DNA of 64,000 nt from the NCBI GenBank assembly GCA_950295325.1, contig OX485809.1, positions 2,170,001 to 2,234,000 of the forward strand. Direction: 5' to 3'. The notes beneath the pieces were generated by a model that was not told the origin of the DNA, did no database searches, and worked only from the letters and a program-made list of their open reading frames with translations. The number at the start of each line of letters is the position of its first letter. The first letter of the stretch is position 1. Below are positions 35,690-47,090 of this stretch, piece after piece. The stretch comes from Polytrichum commune. Lineage: Eukaryota; Streptophyta; Polytrichopsida; Polytrichales; Polytrichaceae. The position numbers and the translations under genes are program-made.

Positions 35690-36504
35690 GGGCCACTTCA
35701 CACACGAGCCAAGAGCCGTGACCATGAAATTGTGAGAGTCCAAAAGAAAGTGTCCAAAGGCCGTCCCAAGACACCTCCAAAATCATGTAGCATGGTCACG
35801 GGTCCTCAAGTGTAGTGTGAAGTCGTACGTGACCAGGCCCTCAACCAAATGCAACTTCAACAAATTTCTATTCATGCGGGTCCTCACACATGACATTAAA
35901 ACAAAAGAAACCAACGGTCATCAACGTTCGGAGTGCCATGGTTTCCAAGTTTTGTGTTAGGCCTACCTCCAAGAGGTGGTCTTTAAAAATAGTCGAGTTG
36001 ACCATGAAACATGATCCATTCGATGCCATGTCCGAATCCGTGGAGACTTTACATCCATCTTGCATTCACATGCTCCATTGGTCCTTCAAGCCACTTGGAC
36101 GGGCTCCGCATCTTCCACCAATGAGAGTGCTTGAAGTGTAACGGACACGGGCTGTTAGTCTCGTGTGTGGAAGTGGCCCTTCGCCATTTGAATGCGTAAG
36201 ATCCAAAGACCAGATGCATCTAAGTTCAAGAAACGCATGGATGAATGTTCGGAGTGCCATGGTTTCCAAGTTTTGTGTTAGGCCTACATACCTTCAAGAG
36301 GGGGTCTTTGAAAACAGTCGAGTTGACCATGAAACATGATCCATTCGATGCCATGTCGGAATCCATGTAGACTTTACATCCATCTTGCATTCTCATACTC
36401 CATTGGTCCTTCAAGCCACTTGGACGGGCTGCGCGTCTTCCACCAATGAGAGTGCTTGAAGTGTAATGGTCACGGGCTGTCAGTCTCGTGTGTGGAAGTG
36501 GCCC
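35690..36504. mobile_element. Harbinger-type MITE with a duplicated right end
   Basis: It begins GGGCCACTTCACACACGAGC after TTA (35687-35689) and ends in the inverted form GTGTGTGGAAGTGGCCC. Both subterminal regions match the inverted ends of the full Harbinger element at 46192-49992, so that family could mobilise it. The right end occurs twice (36179 and 36504) because of a local duplication. The base after TT at the right edge is C, so the right TTA duplication is lost or mutated. Confidence 0.85.
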
Positions 36505-36562
36505 TTCGCCATTTGAATGTGTAAGATCCAGAGACCGGATGCATCTCAGAAGTTGAAGAAAC
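35926..36562. repeat. 321-bp tandem duplication
   Basis: Two units start at gttcggagtgccatgg, at 35926 and 36247, and run across the MITE's right end into about 60 bp of flank. The flank is therefore included, which shows the duplication happened after the MITE inserted. Open frames on the minus strand repeat with it and are not genes. Confidence 0.9.
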
Positions 36563-36935
36563 ACATGCAAGTCGATATTTGGGGACAAGCGTGACGCATG
36601 ATGATCCAACCCAACTAATACGACAGGTCACTGACTCCAGGCTAGTGGGCGCCAGAAGAAGCCAGTGAACAATTTGTCGAAGCTGGGATGTCAATTGGTG
36701 CATGGGCCATGCAACTCGAGACCAATTAGCTTGGGTGGCAACTCCCAATTCGTAGCAGTTAGGCTCAGGCCTTTATAAGCTGCCTCCATGTCATTAATTA
36801 TTCACCTCTGCCACCAGTGCTTATTTTAGTCTACATAGACAGCACCCCTGTTCATTGCAGTCCTACGGTAGTAGCTAGGCTTTCCACTTGAATATCTGCT
36901 CACTTTTGGACTCACCCAAGTTGGGAGAGTATGTT
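36563..36935. other. Unique flank, nothing recognised
   Basis: No gene or repeat is supported here. Confidence 0.35.
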
Positions 36936-37776
36936 CAGTGGTGATTTTTTTAATTTTTTTTTAATTTTTTTTGATTGAGACAGAAGGCCGACAAGCCAGC
37001 GCCAAAGTACAGGAGGCAGTTCACCACCTGGCAAGTTTTTCCGTCAAGTAGAGAGGAGATTTCACATCTGGGATTTGAACCGCCAACCTCCTCCTTGAGA
37101 TTTAAGTATCTCTCCACCATCATCCGGTAGTTTAAGGTCATCTCGGACCATTAGTGGTGATTTTTCACAAGGTCCCTAACATGTCCAGGGACATGTTCAT
37201 AAAAAATAAAAATAAAACATTTCCAGTGGACATGTTCTTAGAAAATGAACCGCTTCTTGGACATGTCAAATTCACTTTGGACGGGTTCTAAAAATTAAAA
37301 ATTAAAAATCATATTTTTCCCAAAAAAATAAATGGTATAAATATCAGTTACGTTATGTCATATATGACATGTGGATATAAGCATAATGCAATCAAACAAC
37401 TAATACCCAATCAAAATATCAATCTTGAAGTGCTTGATTCACCTGTGTACTAAAAAGATGAGAATCGACAGCAAAAGACGGATAACTAACGAACATTGAA
37501 GGCATAATTTGTCAAGATCCTATTGTTTCCAAGTGCAACAAGTCACATGTCAACATCTTTGGGTTTTTTGTTTTTTGTTTTTTTTCCATTTTTTTACCAA
37601 CATTGTAAGAGACTTATTTATACCTCTTGCGGGACAAGTATTATCATTTTCAAATTGGTCTTGGGACGGGTTGGTTTAGAAATTACTGGTTTTGGAACGG
37701 GTTGCAATTTTTTTTGCCTTTCAATTCAAGGTTTTTGGACGTGGACAGGCAAAATCTTTGTGAAAAATCAGCCCTG
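36936..37776. mobile_element. Non-autonomous hAT element, copy 2, split by a SINE
   Basis: The ends are CAGTGGTGATTTTT (interrupted by the SINE) then CACAAGGTCCC, and GTGAAAAATCAGCCCTG, with 8-bp duplications AGTATGTT at 36928-36935 and 37777-37784. The same ends bound the element at 56956-58095 in inverse orientation. Without the SINE it is about 625 bp and carries no transposase. Confidence 0.93.
36950..37152 (-). mobile_element. SINE inserted in the hAT terminal repeat
   Basis: On the minus strand a perfect B box GGTTCAAATCC lies near 37071-37081, an A-box-like region lies upstream, and an A-rich tail (seen as T runs at 36945-36971) closes it. A 13-bp duplication AGTGGTGATTTTT flanks it (36937-36949 and 37153-37165). 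Its insertion split the hAT terminal inverted repeat, so it postdates that element. Confidence 0.9.
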
Positions 37777-37784
37777 AGTATGTT

Positions 37785-38400
37785 ATACATTACAAGTAAG
37801 CAACGAACGGGGAGAACCGGCTGCTGCACTTGTAAATATGGTATTTGGTGTCATATGGTATTTTATGTCACCAAGGTTAAAAAAATTTTAAAAAAAAAAA
37901 AAAAACGGATTACATAAGTCATGAATGAGTGAACAAATATTGTCATGGATGATTGATGGGTTCGTCCATTGGCCAAAACCCTACCTCCTCTTGTCGGCAA
38001 CTTGCGGTGAAATATTGTCAAGGAGGATTGAAATTTAGATGGAAATACACTTGGTAAGTCATGGTAATTGCAATAATATAGCTCCATTATCATCCAAAAA
38101 AATTACAAGGAATGACAAACAATATTGGGCTAACTTTTATTGTTGGGGACAGTACACTGCAAGACAATTAGGATTGGTGACACTAAATATTAAATTCAGG
38201 GTCGTTGCAGATGGATCTGGTTGAGTTTGAGAAATAACCTGTTGAAGCTCAAGATTTCAGGAATATTACACATTATTTTAGAGGATTTTAATAGAATATT
38301 CCCCAATTTGACAAAGAAAATCCAAAAGATGTCAACATGTAACTTGTTCGACTTGGAAACAGTAGGATCTCGACTGACTATGTAGATGGGTCGTGAATGA
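37785..38400 (-). repeat. Dispersed repeat R1, copy 2
   Basis: It begins with caacgaacggggagaaccgg and includes the blocks gaacaaatattgtcatgg, caaggaatgaca and gttgagtttgagaaataacc. These also occur at 55120-55730, but in a different order. A poly(A)-like run lies at 37889-37905. Confidence 0.65.
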
Positions 38401-39640
38401 TTAACGTTGTTGATTAAGCCCAGGAGCTCCTTGAATATGAATGAATATCCATGGGAAGCCGTATTTAGAGTAAGGCTAATGGACTCATATTCACGTCGGC
38501 GGGAAAACACTTGGCGTTATTTTTTTTATAATTATCGATTATGAATGATTGAATATGAGATTAGTACGCGCTAATCGACAATTCCAAATCAAGATTGTAG
38601 CCATTTTCCTCGTGATTATTTGTTGTTGTAATAATATTTTGTTCATTATCAAAGTGAAATCTTCTCAAATGATCATATGGGTCCCCCGAATGATGTTGAC
38701 TATGGAGCATAGAATTTAGCTAAAAAACATTAAGCACGAAGTTTAAACGTGCTTCTTTTGAATGCATGTGCTTGGATCCATACCTAACCACACACACCAC
38801 ACATATATACCGTGGTTGATTAAGATAAAAATTTGCTAAGTTAGGTCCATTTACCTTATGCTATAGTTGCACATATGTATTATGACACCTTGGGAGATTG
38901 AGTATATGTTGCTTTATCTAAGGTACGTGGCCCTATTATGGGCATTTCCTACTCCAAAAAAACAATCATAACCGTTGCATTGACTTGGAGATGCTCTCAA
39001 TTGGTTAGCAGTTATGGATCACAAGGATTGTCACCTCAAGTTCTACAATCATAGTAGAAATAAATAAATAAAGTTATGCAAGTCCAAAGCAAAGATCTCT
39101 CCTAGTATAAATAGGGACATAGGCCCTCCAAATTGAGTTCATTATTGCAGTTTGAATGATTTAATGCATTTTTGGACATTAAATCGTAGCATGTCTTATT
39201 TGGTGTCCATTCTTAAGTACTAGACCCCACGGGAAGGGGGGAGGGCTCGGGGGAGGGTCCACTTGTCATTGGAATTCTGAATGAAATGCGTGGATGACCA
39301 TGAAATAGGACCCCCTATGGACAATAAAACTGGAGAGAACAAAAGGCATCCGTATTCCATTACCATATATATATATATATATATATATTCTACAAATTTC
39401 AAGCTAATATGATAAAATGCCTCCACTACATAGGTACACAAAATACATTTCATGAAAAAGAAAAGTATGTATTATTTGTATATGGTCCCCTTATAGTCTA
39501 AATCAAGAAAATTATTCAAAAGAAATTCATCCATAGGATATGCCTTATTGTAATCCAACCCCACAACATACCTTTCAACTTATAGGACCCCCCCCCCTTA
39601 TGTACACTATGTACACTAATGCCTCAAATAATATCTTTTT
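38401..39640. other. Intergenic sequence with a TA microsatellite
   Basis: No gene is supported. A (TA)n tract occupies about 39365-39389. 39585-39640 resembles the complement of 58450-58525 (the gtacactaatgcctc block). Confidence 0.4.
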
Positions 39641-40419
39641 TTACACTTACCAAATGGGCGGAGGCCAAAGCAGTGAAGACCGATACGGCGGAACACGCGG
39701 CAACATTTATGTACGAAAACATAATCTCGTGGTTCGGGGTGCCAAAAATTCTAGTAAGCGATCGAGGTACACATTTTTTGAACGACTTGGTTCGGGAAAT
39801 GACCGAGAGGTTTCGAATCGATCACAGGAAGACCACCCCTTATCACCCCCAAACAAACGGACAAACGGAGAGGGTCAACGGTATTTTGGTAAGTATCCTA
39901 CGCAAGACGGTCCTAGACTCAAAGCGCGATTGGGATACGAAACTAACGGCGGCACTTTGGGCATATCGCACGACCTATAAGGTCACCACGCACGCGACTC
40001 CATTTTCATTGGTTTACGGGTTGGAGGCTACTCTTCCGATCGAATACGAAGTCGAATCACTTCGAGTTGCCGTGGATACGCGACTCACCTACGAAAAATC
40101 TTTAAGGAGTCGACTTACGGACTTGGAGGCGCTCGACGAACGAAGGCGAATGGCGGCCCAACATATCGAGGCGATCCAACGCCGACGGAAACGCATCTTC
40201 GACAAACGAAACAAAAAACGGGCACTCCAACCGGGCATGATGGTCATGATCCAAGACGCAAGGAAACTCGAATTTCCCGCAAAGTTTGATGCGGTATGGC
40301 TAGGCCCTTACCTTGTAAATGAGGTGTTTCCAAACAATTCACTTCAATTGGAAACTTTAAATGGACAACTCTTTCCCACGCGGACCTCGGGAAGTCGTTG
40401 TAAACAATACCGGGCGTGA
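39640..40419 (+). pseudogene. Ty3/gypsy integrase, 5'-truncated but open
   Basis: An open frame of about 260 codons starts at LTKWAEAKAV, immediately after where the first catalytic Asp would stand. It then carries ILVSDRGTHF (second Asp), YHPQTNGQTERVNG (catalytic Glu), LWAYRTTYKV, PFSLVYGLEA and the C-terminal LQPGMMVMIQDARKL and DAVWLGPYLVNEV. No internal stop is present. Without the first Asp and the zinc-binding region it cannot be a working integrase. The upstream ATG at 39619 lies outside the element. Confidence 0.88.
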
Positions 40420-40479
40420 ATTCGGCATTTACCTTCGAAGCAAACAATCTTGGATTCACCCCCCGATGGTCGCCAATTA

Positions 40480-42105
40480 TGTGAGCCCAAAATGGTGCCC
40501 ACATGTGGTGATTAACTCCTCGAAACCAATTTTAGTTTGACTTTGAGGTGTTATGTTTATTCACAAAACATAAAAAGAGTGAAGTGTGGTGTGGATTTAA
40601 GTTTAGGCATTAGAATGTGTTGTGTGATTATTTCAAGGATGAATTCAATAAGTGTATGCCTTGATAATGTGAGTAGGGGGTAAGGTGAAGCAAGGTGAGC
40701 TCCGCGGGTTAAATGCCCACTTTTGGATCCACCTTGGTAATTTAGGAAGAAGGAAGCTTGGTGGATGGGGATTAGTCCCTACTTTGGAGGAGAAGGTTAA
40801 AGGATTGTGATTGGGGGTGCTAATCCTCTCACCCTATCCTCACCTCTCTCTCCCTCTCTCCCTCTCTCCCTCTTTGCTACTTAAGGTGTTTTCTCTCTCA
40901 TTTTTCTCTCTCTCCATCAAGTGCTCTCAAGGGAGCAAGCTCTTAAGAGCTTGAGCCACGTGGGTGGGTTATTAGTTTTTAGTGAAGATAGTTAGTTAAG
41001 CTCTCTCTCTCAATGCCTTCCAAGGGGGGGAGCTCTTAGAGTTTAAGATTGGACGTGTTGATTAGTTAGTAGTGAGTGAAAATAGCGTGTTAGATTAGTT
41101 CATTACTTAAGAGCATGGAAAAGGAAAGAAGGATAAAGACTTAGAAAACATGTGATTAGGGAATGAGAGGGTTTGTATTAAGGTGCAACTAGTCGCTGGG
41201 TTACCCATTCGGGTATGGTAACCCCTTGGACTTAGACTGCAACTGGGCTGCTGGTGGGTTAGACCACACCGAGACTGTGGGACTGCAGCTGGCCGCTGGT
41301 GGGTTAGACCACACCGAGACTGTGTGACTGCAGCTGGGCTGCTGGTGGGTTAGACCACACCGAGACCGTGTGACTGCAGCTGGGCTGCTGGTGGGTTAGA
41401 CCACACCAAGACCGTGTGACTGCAGCTGGGCTGCTGGTGGGTTAGACCACACCGAGACCGTGTGACTGCAGCTGGGTTGCTGGTGGGTTAGACCACACCG
41501 AGACTGTGTGACTGCAGTTGGGCTGCTGGTGGGTTAGACCACACCGAGACTGTGGCAGACTGCAGCCGCAAGGCTTAGCAACAAATCATTTTAGACCATC
41601 TAGGGGTTAGCAAGGCTAGTTCAATTAGTAAGTGTTAGCACATAAAACAAAAAAAACTAAACCACATTAGGCACTTAGGGGTGGCTAAATAATTAGATTC
41701 ATTGGGCTAGTGGGTACCACGTGTGGGTTGTATGAGTGTGTTTTACCATTGATAAAAGTGTTTTTCAACACTTGCACCGATCGGTCAAAAATAACTCACT
41801 TGCGTTATTAATGGAGAATGTGGAGGACTCTTGCAATGGCAAGAGAAATGGTGTGAAAATCAAGAGAGTGAGGGGAATGTCCGTAAGGGCATGTGCGGCT
41901 AAAGCCGCGGGTTGGACTCTTGAGAAAGCCAACTCTAGCACTAGCCAAGAGGCCAACATTAATAAAGCACAATGAGTGAGACAATATGTGTTCATTTGAA
42001 CATGACAATTACCTTGCACATGGTTCAATATTGTAATAGATAAATGTGATTCTCAAAGTCATCACCCGGACTAGGACGCTAAAGGGTGGTGGATTTGGCC
42101 TCACA
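40480..42105 (+). repeat. 3' LTR of the truncated Ty3 element
   Basis: It runs from TGTGAGCCCAAAATGGTG to TTTGGCCTCACA. It is the same family as the solo LTR at 20544-23180 and about 200 bp longer than that copy, mostly because of the 46-bp array. A pyrimidine microsatellite lies near 40845-40873. Short open frames shared by both LTRs reflect their similarity and are not a gene. Confidence 0.9.
41237..41565 (+). repeat. 46-bp minisatellite in the LTR
   Basis: About seven tandem copies of a 46-bp unit that begins gactgcagctgggctgctgg and continues gggttagaccacaccgag. Units differ at one to three positions. Confidence 0.95.
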
Positions 42106-43660
42106 GGAAGAAAGTATTGAGAGGGGAAAATACAAGTGAGATCTATGGACAGACTAAATTGAACATTGTGTAACTATAGTCTGAGCGTAAGTGATTGAAT
42201 ATGGTTGAGCGAATGGGAAGTGAGAATCAGATGAGTAAGGATTGATGTAGAAGGAACCTACTGTCGAAGGAGTAACCTCTTCATATTGAGAGATATGGAC
42301 GTCGTAGATAAGAGATGAATTAAACTATGAGCGTTGAGTCCCTTCAAGAAACAGAGCGTAATTCTTATCCTTGGCCGAAGAAGGCGAAATGAAGAGGAGT
42401 AAAGATGAGACCACTATTGTCTGAGAGAAAGATCGAGTTGAGTAGAACTATGAGCGGTTGTTGCCGGAGAGCAGAGTCGAGCGATTGCGTATAAGAGGGA
42501 AGAGGAGAACTATAATCCGATGGTGTCGTGAGAGAGAGGAGTTGGTCAAATCAGGAGAAGCGAGAGAAGGAATAGAGTATTGTCGAGTGCAGAGGAGTCC
42601 CACTCAGAGAGAGAGAGAGAGGGACAGAGGGCCACGTGTCGGGCAAGCGTTAGCCTGAATATAGTGTAACTATTGGCTATAGTGTTAAATACTGTAGGCT
42701 GAGGGGCAGCCGAGAGGTCAATAGTCAAATTGTTGTGCGAGGTGATTGAGTGTTGTTAGCCTGTGAGAGGCATTGTGAGGAGAAATGATTATAGTACAGC
42801 CGTAAAGAGATTATAGTTGAACTCTAAAATAGGCTGTTGGTTTTATAATTGAGAAGAATGGAATTTAAGATAGAAATCTCAATCAACCGAGGTGATGAGA
42901 AATCACTTCTGATCGGTTGATTAGAGAAATTAGTAAGGATTGTAAGAGGGATCAAGTGTAAGAGGGATAGAATTAACTTTGGTACATAAATGTTATCTAG
43001 GCATAAGTTAATTGGATCTTTATTAAGTTTTGATTGTTAAGTAGTCAAGAGATAAGATCTTTGGGTATGGAATGCGAATTAATCCTATCAACTATTGTCT
43101 TGTGTGTTGCCCTGGTTGTTGTTGTTGCAGGTTGTGCAGGGCGTCCAAGATTATAGCTTGACTGATAATGGTTAATTGCATAAGTTGTGAGTAATGATTA
43201 AATCTGGAATTAATGAATGAACAATTGTTTTGTATTGGAATTAACATTGACCAAGTAATAAAGGAGTTGTTTTGAATTGAAGATGCATTGACCAATGGTT
43301 ACCAAAGACAATTGTGATACTCAAAGACTATTGTTCTCTCTTGACTATTGTTCTACAAAATCTCATGACGAGATGGTTACTACTGAGACTGACACACATA
43401 CCCCACTGAATGAGACACAGTGAGAGGAAACCAAGAGAGAAAAGGAGAATAAAAGACATACCAGTCATGTTTTAGAGTGAAGATAGCAACCCTTTGGTCT
43501 AATTAAGGAACTATGAAGTGACAAATGCCTGTAATAGACACCAGTTAAGTCTTCCTTGAGAGTCTGTACCCTGGGTTTTGGGTTATTTAAGTGAGAGCAA
43601 AAACTAACTACAACAATCACAAATGCAATTATTGAAGTCAAGAGATTTCTCACACCCACT
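42106..43660. repeat. Dispersed repeat R3, copy 1
   Basis: 43070-43585 aligns with 60480-60990 in the same orientation, for example ataagttgtgagtaatgatt and gtgaagatagcaacccta-type blocks. Weaker similarity extends leftward. It begins at the LTR edge. No coding domain is seen, and the family is unknown. Confidence 0.65.
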
Positions 43661-44950
43661 GTTTGTATAAATGAATGAATTATTAACCTAAAATCTAAAC
43701 CATATGAAACAAATCTATAATTCTCCCGATTAAACTTATCTGAGACACCAAGATGATAGAAGAATCACCTTTTAAGTCTTCCTTGAGTGTTTTCCTAAGT
43801 TTTTCACTTGTCCAAAATCTAAACTATGCTTGTGTCCAATATGTATTTTGAAAGTATGGTCCACATACGGGTCTTTTGGACCCCAAGTTTCTTCAACCCT
43901 AAACCCTGATGCAAACCAAGCCCTACCACAATTTAATTTATGACAACCGAACTAACATCTTATTCGGTGTGGAGGTAAAATTGGTGTGCCATGTTTAATA
44001 GAATGGTCTTTGTGGTTTGTCATGTAGCACCAAGTGTCACATGAAATCTTCTCCAATTGCCACCCAACGATTGCAACATTCATCTGGGTCAATGATGAAT
44101 AGTGTGGGCCACACTAAACCATATGTTTAACCTCAAAAACTGATCTACCATCTTCTCGAAGGGGAGATTAAAGAAAACTCCAACATCTAGACCACCATCC
44201 CCCCACACTGGAGGTTGACTTTGCTCAAAAACAAAATTGCCAACCTAGTCAAACCAAACCCTCAAAGACTTTATATTATGACAACTACCATGAGGGATGT
44301 GGTAAAACCATGTCCCTCCCAAGTTTAGTATTTAATTCATTCCATTTAGGAATCCAAGTGATTAAAACTGAAACTATATGAGTTCTACATTCGTAGTCCC
44401 CCATGGTAGGTGTCATGAAACTTTACTCAGGTGTGGTTTCATTGCATCTACTATGGGGAGGGCGAAAATGTTAATTGTCATATAGAGCCTTGTGAGTTTC
44501 TTTAATATTGAGTCAAATCAACACCTAAGTTGGGGTCATGATCACTAGATAAGCCTATAATGACTCAATTAAGATGAATCGACAACAAAGTTTTTACCAA
44601 TGTTGGTCTAGTTACGTCTTCTTTTGATACCATTTGGGTATCTATGGTGAGGATTTAATATTTTGTGATACTAGTTGAGTATGGGTAATTGACATGATTT
44701 GTGTTTTTTGATGCCATTTGGGTCTAATGCATATCATGTAAGAACCTTCATACCTAGGCCGTATCGTCCTTGTATCAATATGGTTTAGAATGGCATTAAT
44801 TGAAATAAGAGCTTGGGTGTACAAAGATTTCATTGATTGACTGCTACTATGATTTTGATACCCACAAGTAGGTTCTTTGATACCATTATTGATGTCGATA
44901 ATTGATACCATGCATTCACATGTATGCGATACCAAACACTACACTGCTAG
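43661..44950. other. Intergenic sequence with an old repeat
   Basis: 43970-44125 is related to the intronic block at 1310-1460. No gene is supported. Confidence 0.35.
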
Positions 44951-45067
44951 GGAAGGTGGGTCTACATGACACGCCAATCTAACACGAAGTGTCTAGAATG
45001 ATACCAACCAACGTCATTCTAAACACGTCGTGTCAAATTGGCTTGTCATGTAGACCCACCTTACCTA
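44951..45067. repeat. Near-perfect short hairpin
   Basis: Arms 44955-45001 and 45014-45060 pair over 47 bp with five mismatches, with a 12-bp loop. The outer bases also partly pair (gggaagg against ccttacc). It could be a foldback MITE or a small-RNA precursor. Confidence 0.85.
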
Positions 45068-45184
45068 CTAGTCATGTTTCTATTATAAGATTCATATAGG
45101 TGTCGGGTAATGAAATCCACTTTATCCCACCTATTGAACCAAGGTTATTAGCATCAGTGCCCGGGAAGTTTTTGGGCATAGTCA

Positions 45185-45480
45185 ATCTAGATCCTAGTAT
45201 TTCTAAATCCAGTCGGTTACATGTTGACATCTTCCAGTTTTGCTTTATTCATTTGAAGTATATTCTATAGATTCCTCTAAAATGATCGATAATTCTCCTG
45301 AAGCCCCCAACTTCAACCAGTTATTTCTCAAACTCAACCGGTTCATCTGTAACTAACCGCCGGTTCTCCCCAAGCCCTGATTAGTATCAAAAGTAAGTTT
45401 CAGGAGATGTACCTTTTAAATGAGGACAATCAATCATCGGGCTGTATGAAATAAGTAGCAAAACGAATCTCGAAAGCTGA
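45185..45480 (+). repeat. Dispersed repeat R1, copy 3
   Basis: It shares the blocks gttgacatcttcc, caaactcaaccggttcatct, ccggttctcccc and ggacaatcaatcatc with the copy at 55120-55400, which is inverted relative to it for most blocks. Confidence 0.65.
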
Positions 45481-45753
45481 CCCAGCAGTTAGATTACAAC
45501 CATGCCCAGAACACAAATTCGGGATCAGAAACCTTGAATTAGTCTATTGCAATTAATGAAAGATAAGTCGTTAACAGAACTGACCTATAGAGGGCAAGTT
45601 CTTACCACAGTGCCCATTCTGGGCTATGGGAACAAAATCCATTATACCCTACCTATTGAAGCCTAGAGAGAGAGAGGGAATTATCATATCTGAGCGTACC
45701 TCTCATTCATCCCACGCAAAAGGCATAAAGTATCATTAAAATCCAGATGCTAC

Positions 45754-46143
45754 TAAGGTAAGGGTGGCAATTTCCGTCCAAATTTCAGATATGCCTAGTT
45801 GGGATGCTGAAACTATTTTTTTTATAAATTTTGAGTGCTCCGCAAAGATGGTGCAAGAGCAACTATGAAAAAATCAAAATTTTCCAGCATGTTTATGATT
45901 TCCTACAAATTTTTAAAGGATACCTTGTAGAGTGACCAACACTCGCACATAGGGTACGTGGTATATCCACATGGTGGATTTCTAAAACCGACTGCTAGCA
46001 GCCAATGAAATGTTGGCAGTGCTGTGAACGGTAAAAGCACCTTGATAGGTGCTTTTGTAAACCCAGGTAAAAACACCTAAAAAGGTGCTTCCAACATAGG
46101 GGTTGACTTTAGGACCCGCACGGAAATTGCCACCCCTACCTTA
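45754..46143. mobile_element. 390-bp MITE with 24-bp terminal inverted repeats
   Basis: The ends taaggtaagggtggcaattt and complement pair with one mismatch. Inside is a short hairpin built on aaaagcacct / aggtgctttt. Target duplication not resolved. It lies 48 bp from the Harbinger element. Confidence 0.75.
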
Positions 46144-46536
46144 TTTGTAGTCGGTTTGAGACTGGAGTTAGTTCTTTAAAACTCTAGATTAGGGCCACTT
46201 CACACACAAGGCTGAAGGCCCATGACCACGACAAAGGAAGAGCTCTCATTGGTCGAAAAGGCGGGGACCGTCCAAGTTGACTTCACACTAGAAGGTGGAG
46301 GCCTAAAGGACCAAATAAAAGTTCGTGGATGAAAAGTCTACATGGAGTCCTACATGGCAAGCAGTGGATAAGGGTGTATGGTCTGCCGCAATTTGCGTCA
46401 GGCCCACCTCCAAGAGGTAGGCCTGACGCAAATTCCGGCAGACCATAGCAGTGAAACAACTGTAAATGGTTGTCAACATTATTTTGATATTTTTTTCCAA
46501 CAATAACTTTTCCAGGACATAGTTGTTCAAAGGAGG

Positions 46537-46961
46537 TGTAAGGCCCCGTTGGAACGAACATAATATGGGACGGAGGAACACCTAAGGGAATTGGGTGTGC
46601 GGTGAGCCGCACCCCTTAGAGTGTATTGGGTTGAACCCGGTTGGAAATGCACACTTAGGCGGGTGGACTAAGTGTGTGGTAGGGTGACCCGTGCGAGGTG
46701 CACGAAGGGCTTAGCCGCGATGGCTAATGGGTGAGGACTAAGTGGACTCGGAGCACACGCGGAGCGTGTGGGAAAGGCCCGAACCTAGGGCCTTAGAAAG
46801 GGCCAGGTTGGCTCGTGGGTTAGACTCGGGAAGACCCCAAGAGTGTTAGGATGCTAGTATCTGGAATTACTAGTGTGTGGACTCACCTAGCAAATAGTTG
46901 CGCAAGTGAGTTGTTAGCTTCACGCGGGGCGTGAGGGATGTGACACTATAGCGGCGTTACA
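46537..46961. mobile_element. Solo LTR, short third family
   Basis: It starts TGTAAGGCCCCGTTGG and ends GCGGCGTTACA, with 5-bp GGAGG duplications at 46532-46536 and 46962-46966. At 425 bp it is GC-richer than its surroundings and unrelated to the TGTGAG families elsewhere in the window. Its internal region has been lost. Confidence 0.88.
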
Positions 46962-47090
46962 GGAGGCATATGGCCGTTTCTCCCACATGCTCAGAACTCG
47001 AAGTGGTTAGAGTCTATTGTATGTGCGATTGAAGTAGACAATTTTTTTGAACGAAATTTTTTTTGACAATTTTTTTTTCTTCAATCGCAG

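Larger units (their letters stand above)
39641..42105 (+). mobile_element. Truncated Ty3/gypsy element: integrase end plus LTR
   Basis: Only the last two thirds of the integrase and one LTR remain, in the normal order integrase then 3' LTR. The left edge is abrupt, near ttacactta, in a sequence otherwise related to 58450-58525. The coding part is GC-richer and far less damaged than the old copy at 8808-9932, so it is the younger of the two. Confidence 0.88.

Noticed and set aside
35868-36609. Repeated minus-strand frames of 60-127 codons
   Set aside because: They repeat because of the 321-bp tandem duplication of a MITE and flank; no domain is visible.
40440-40479. Possible primer-binding site on the minus strand beside the LTR
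   Set aside because: The integrase orientation makes this the 3' LTR side, so a primer-binding site there would contradict the element order; a similar block at 8722-8750 stands in the same position relative to integrase.
41190-41570. Possible CRISPR-like array
   Set aside because: The units are contiguous 46-bp tandem repeats without unique spacers, in a plant LTR.
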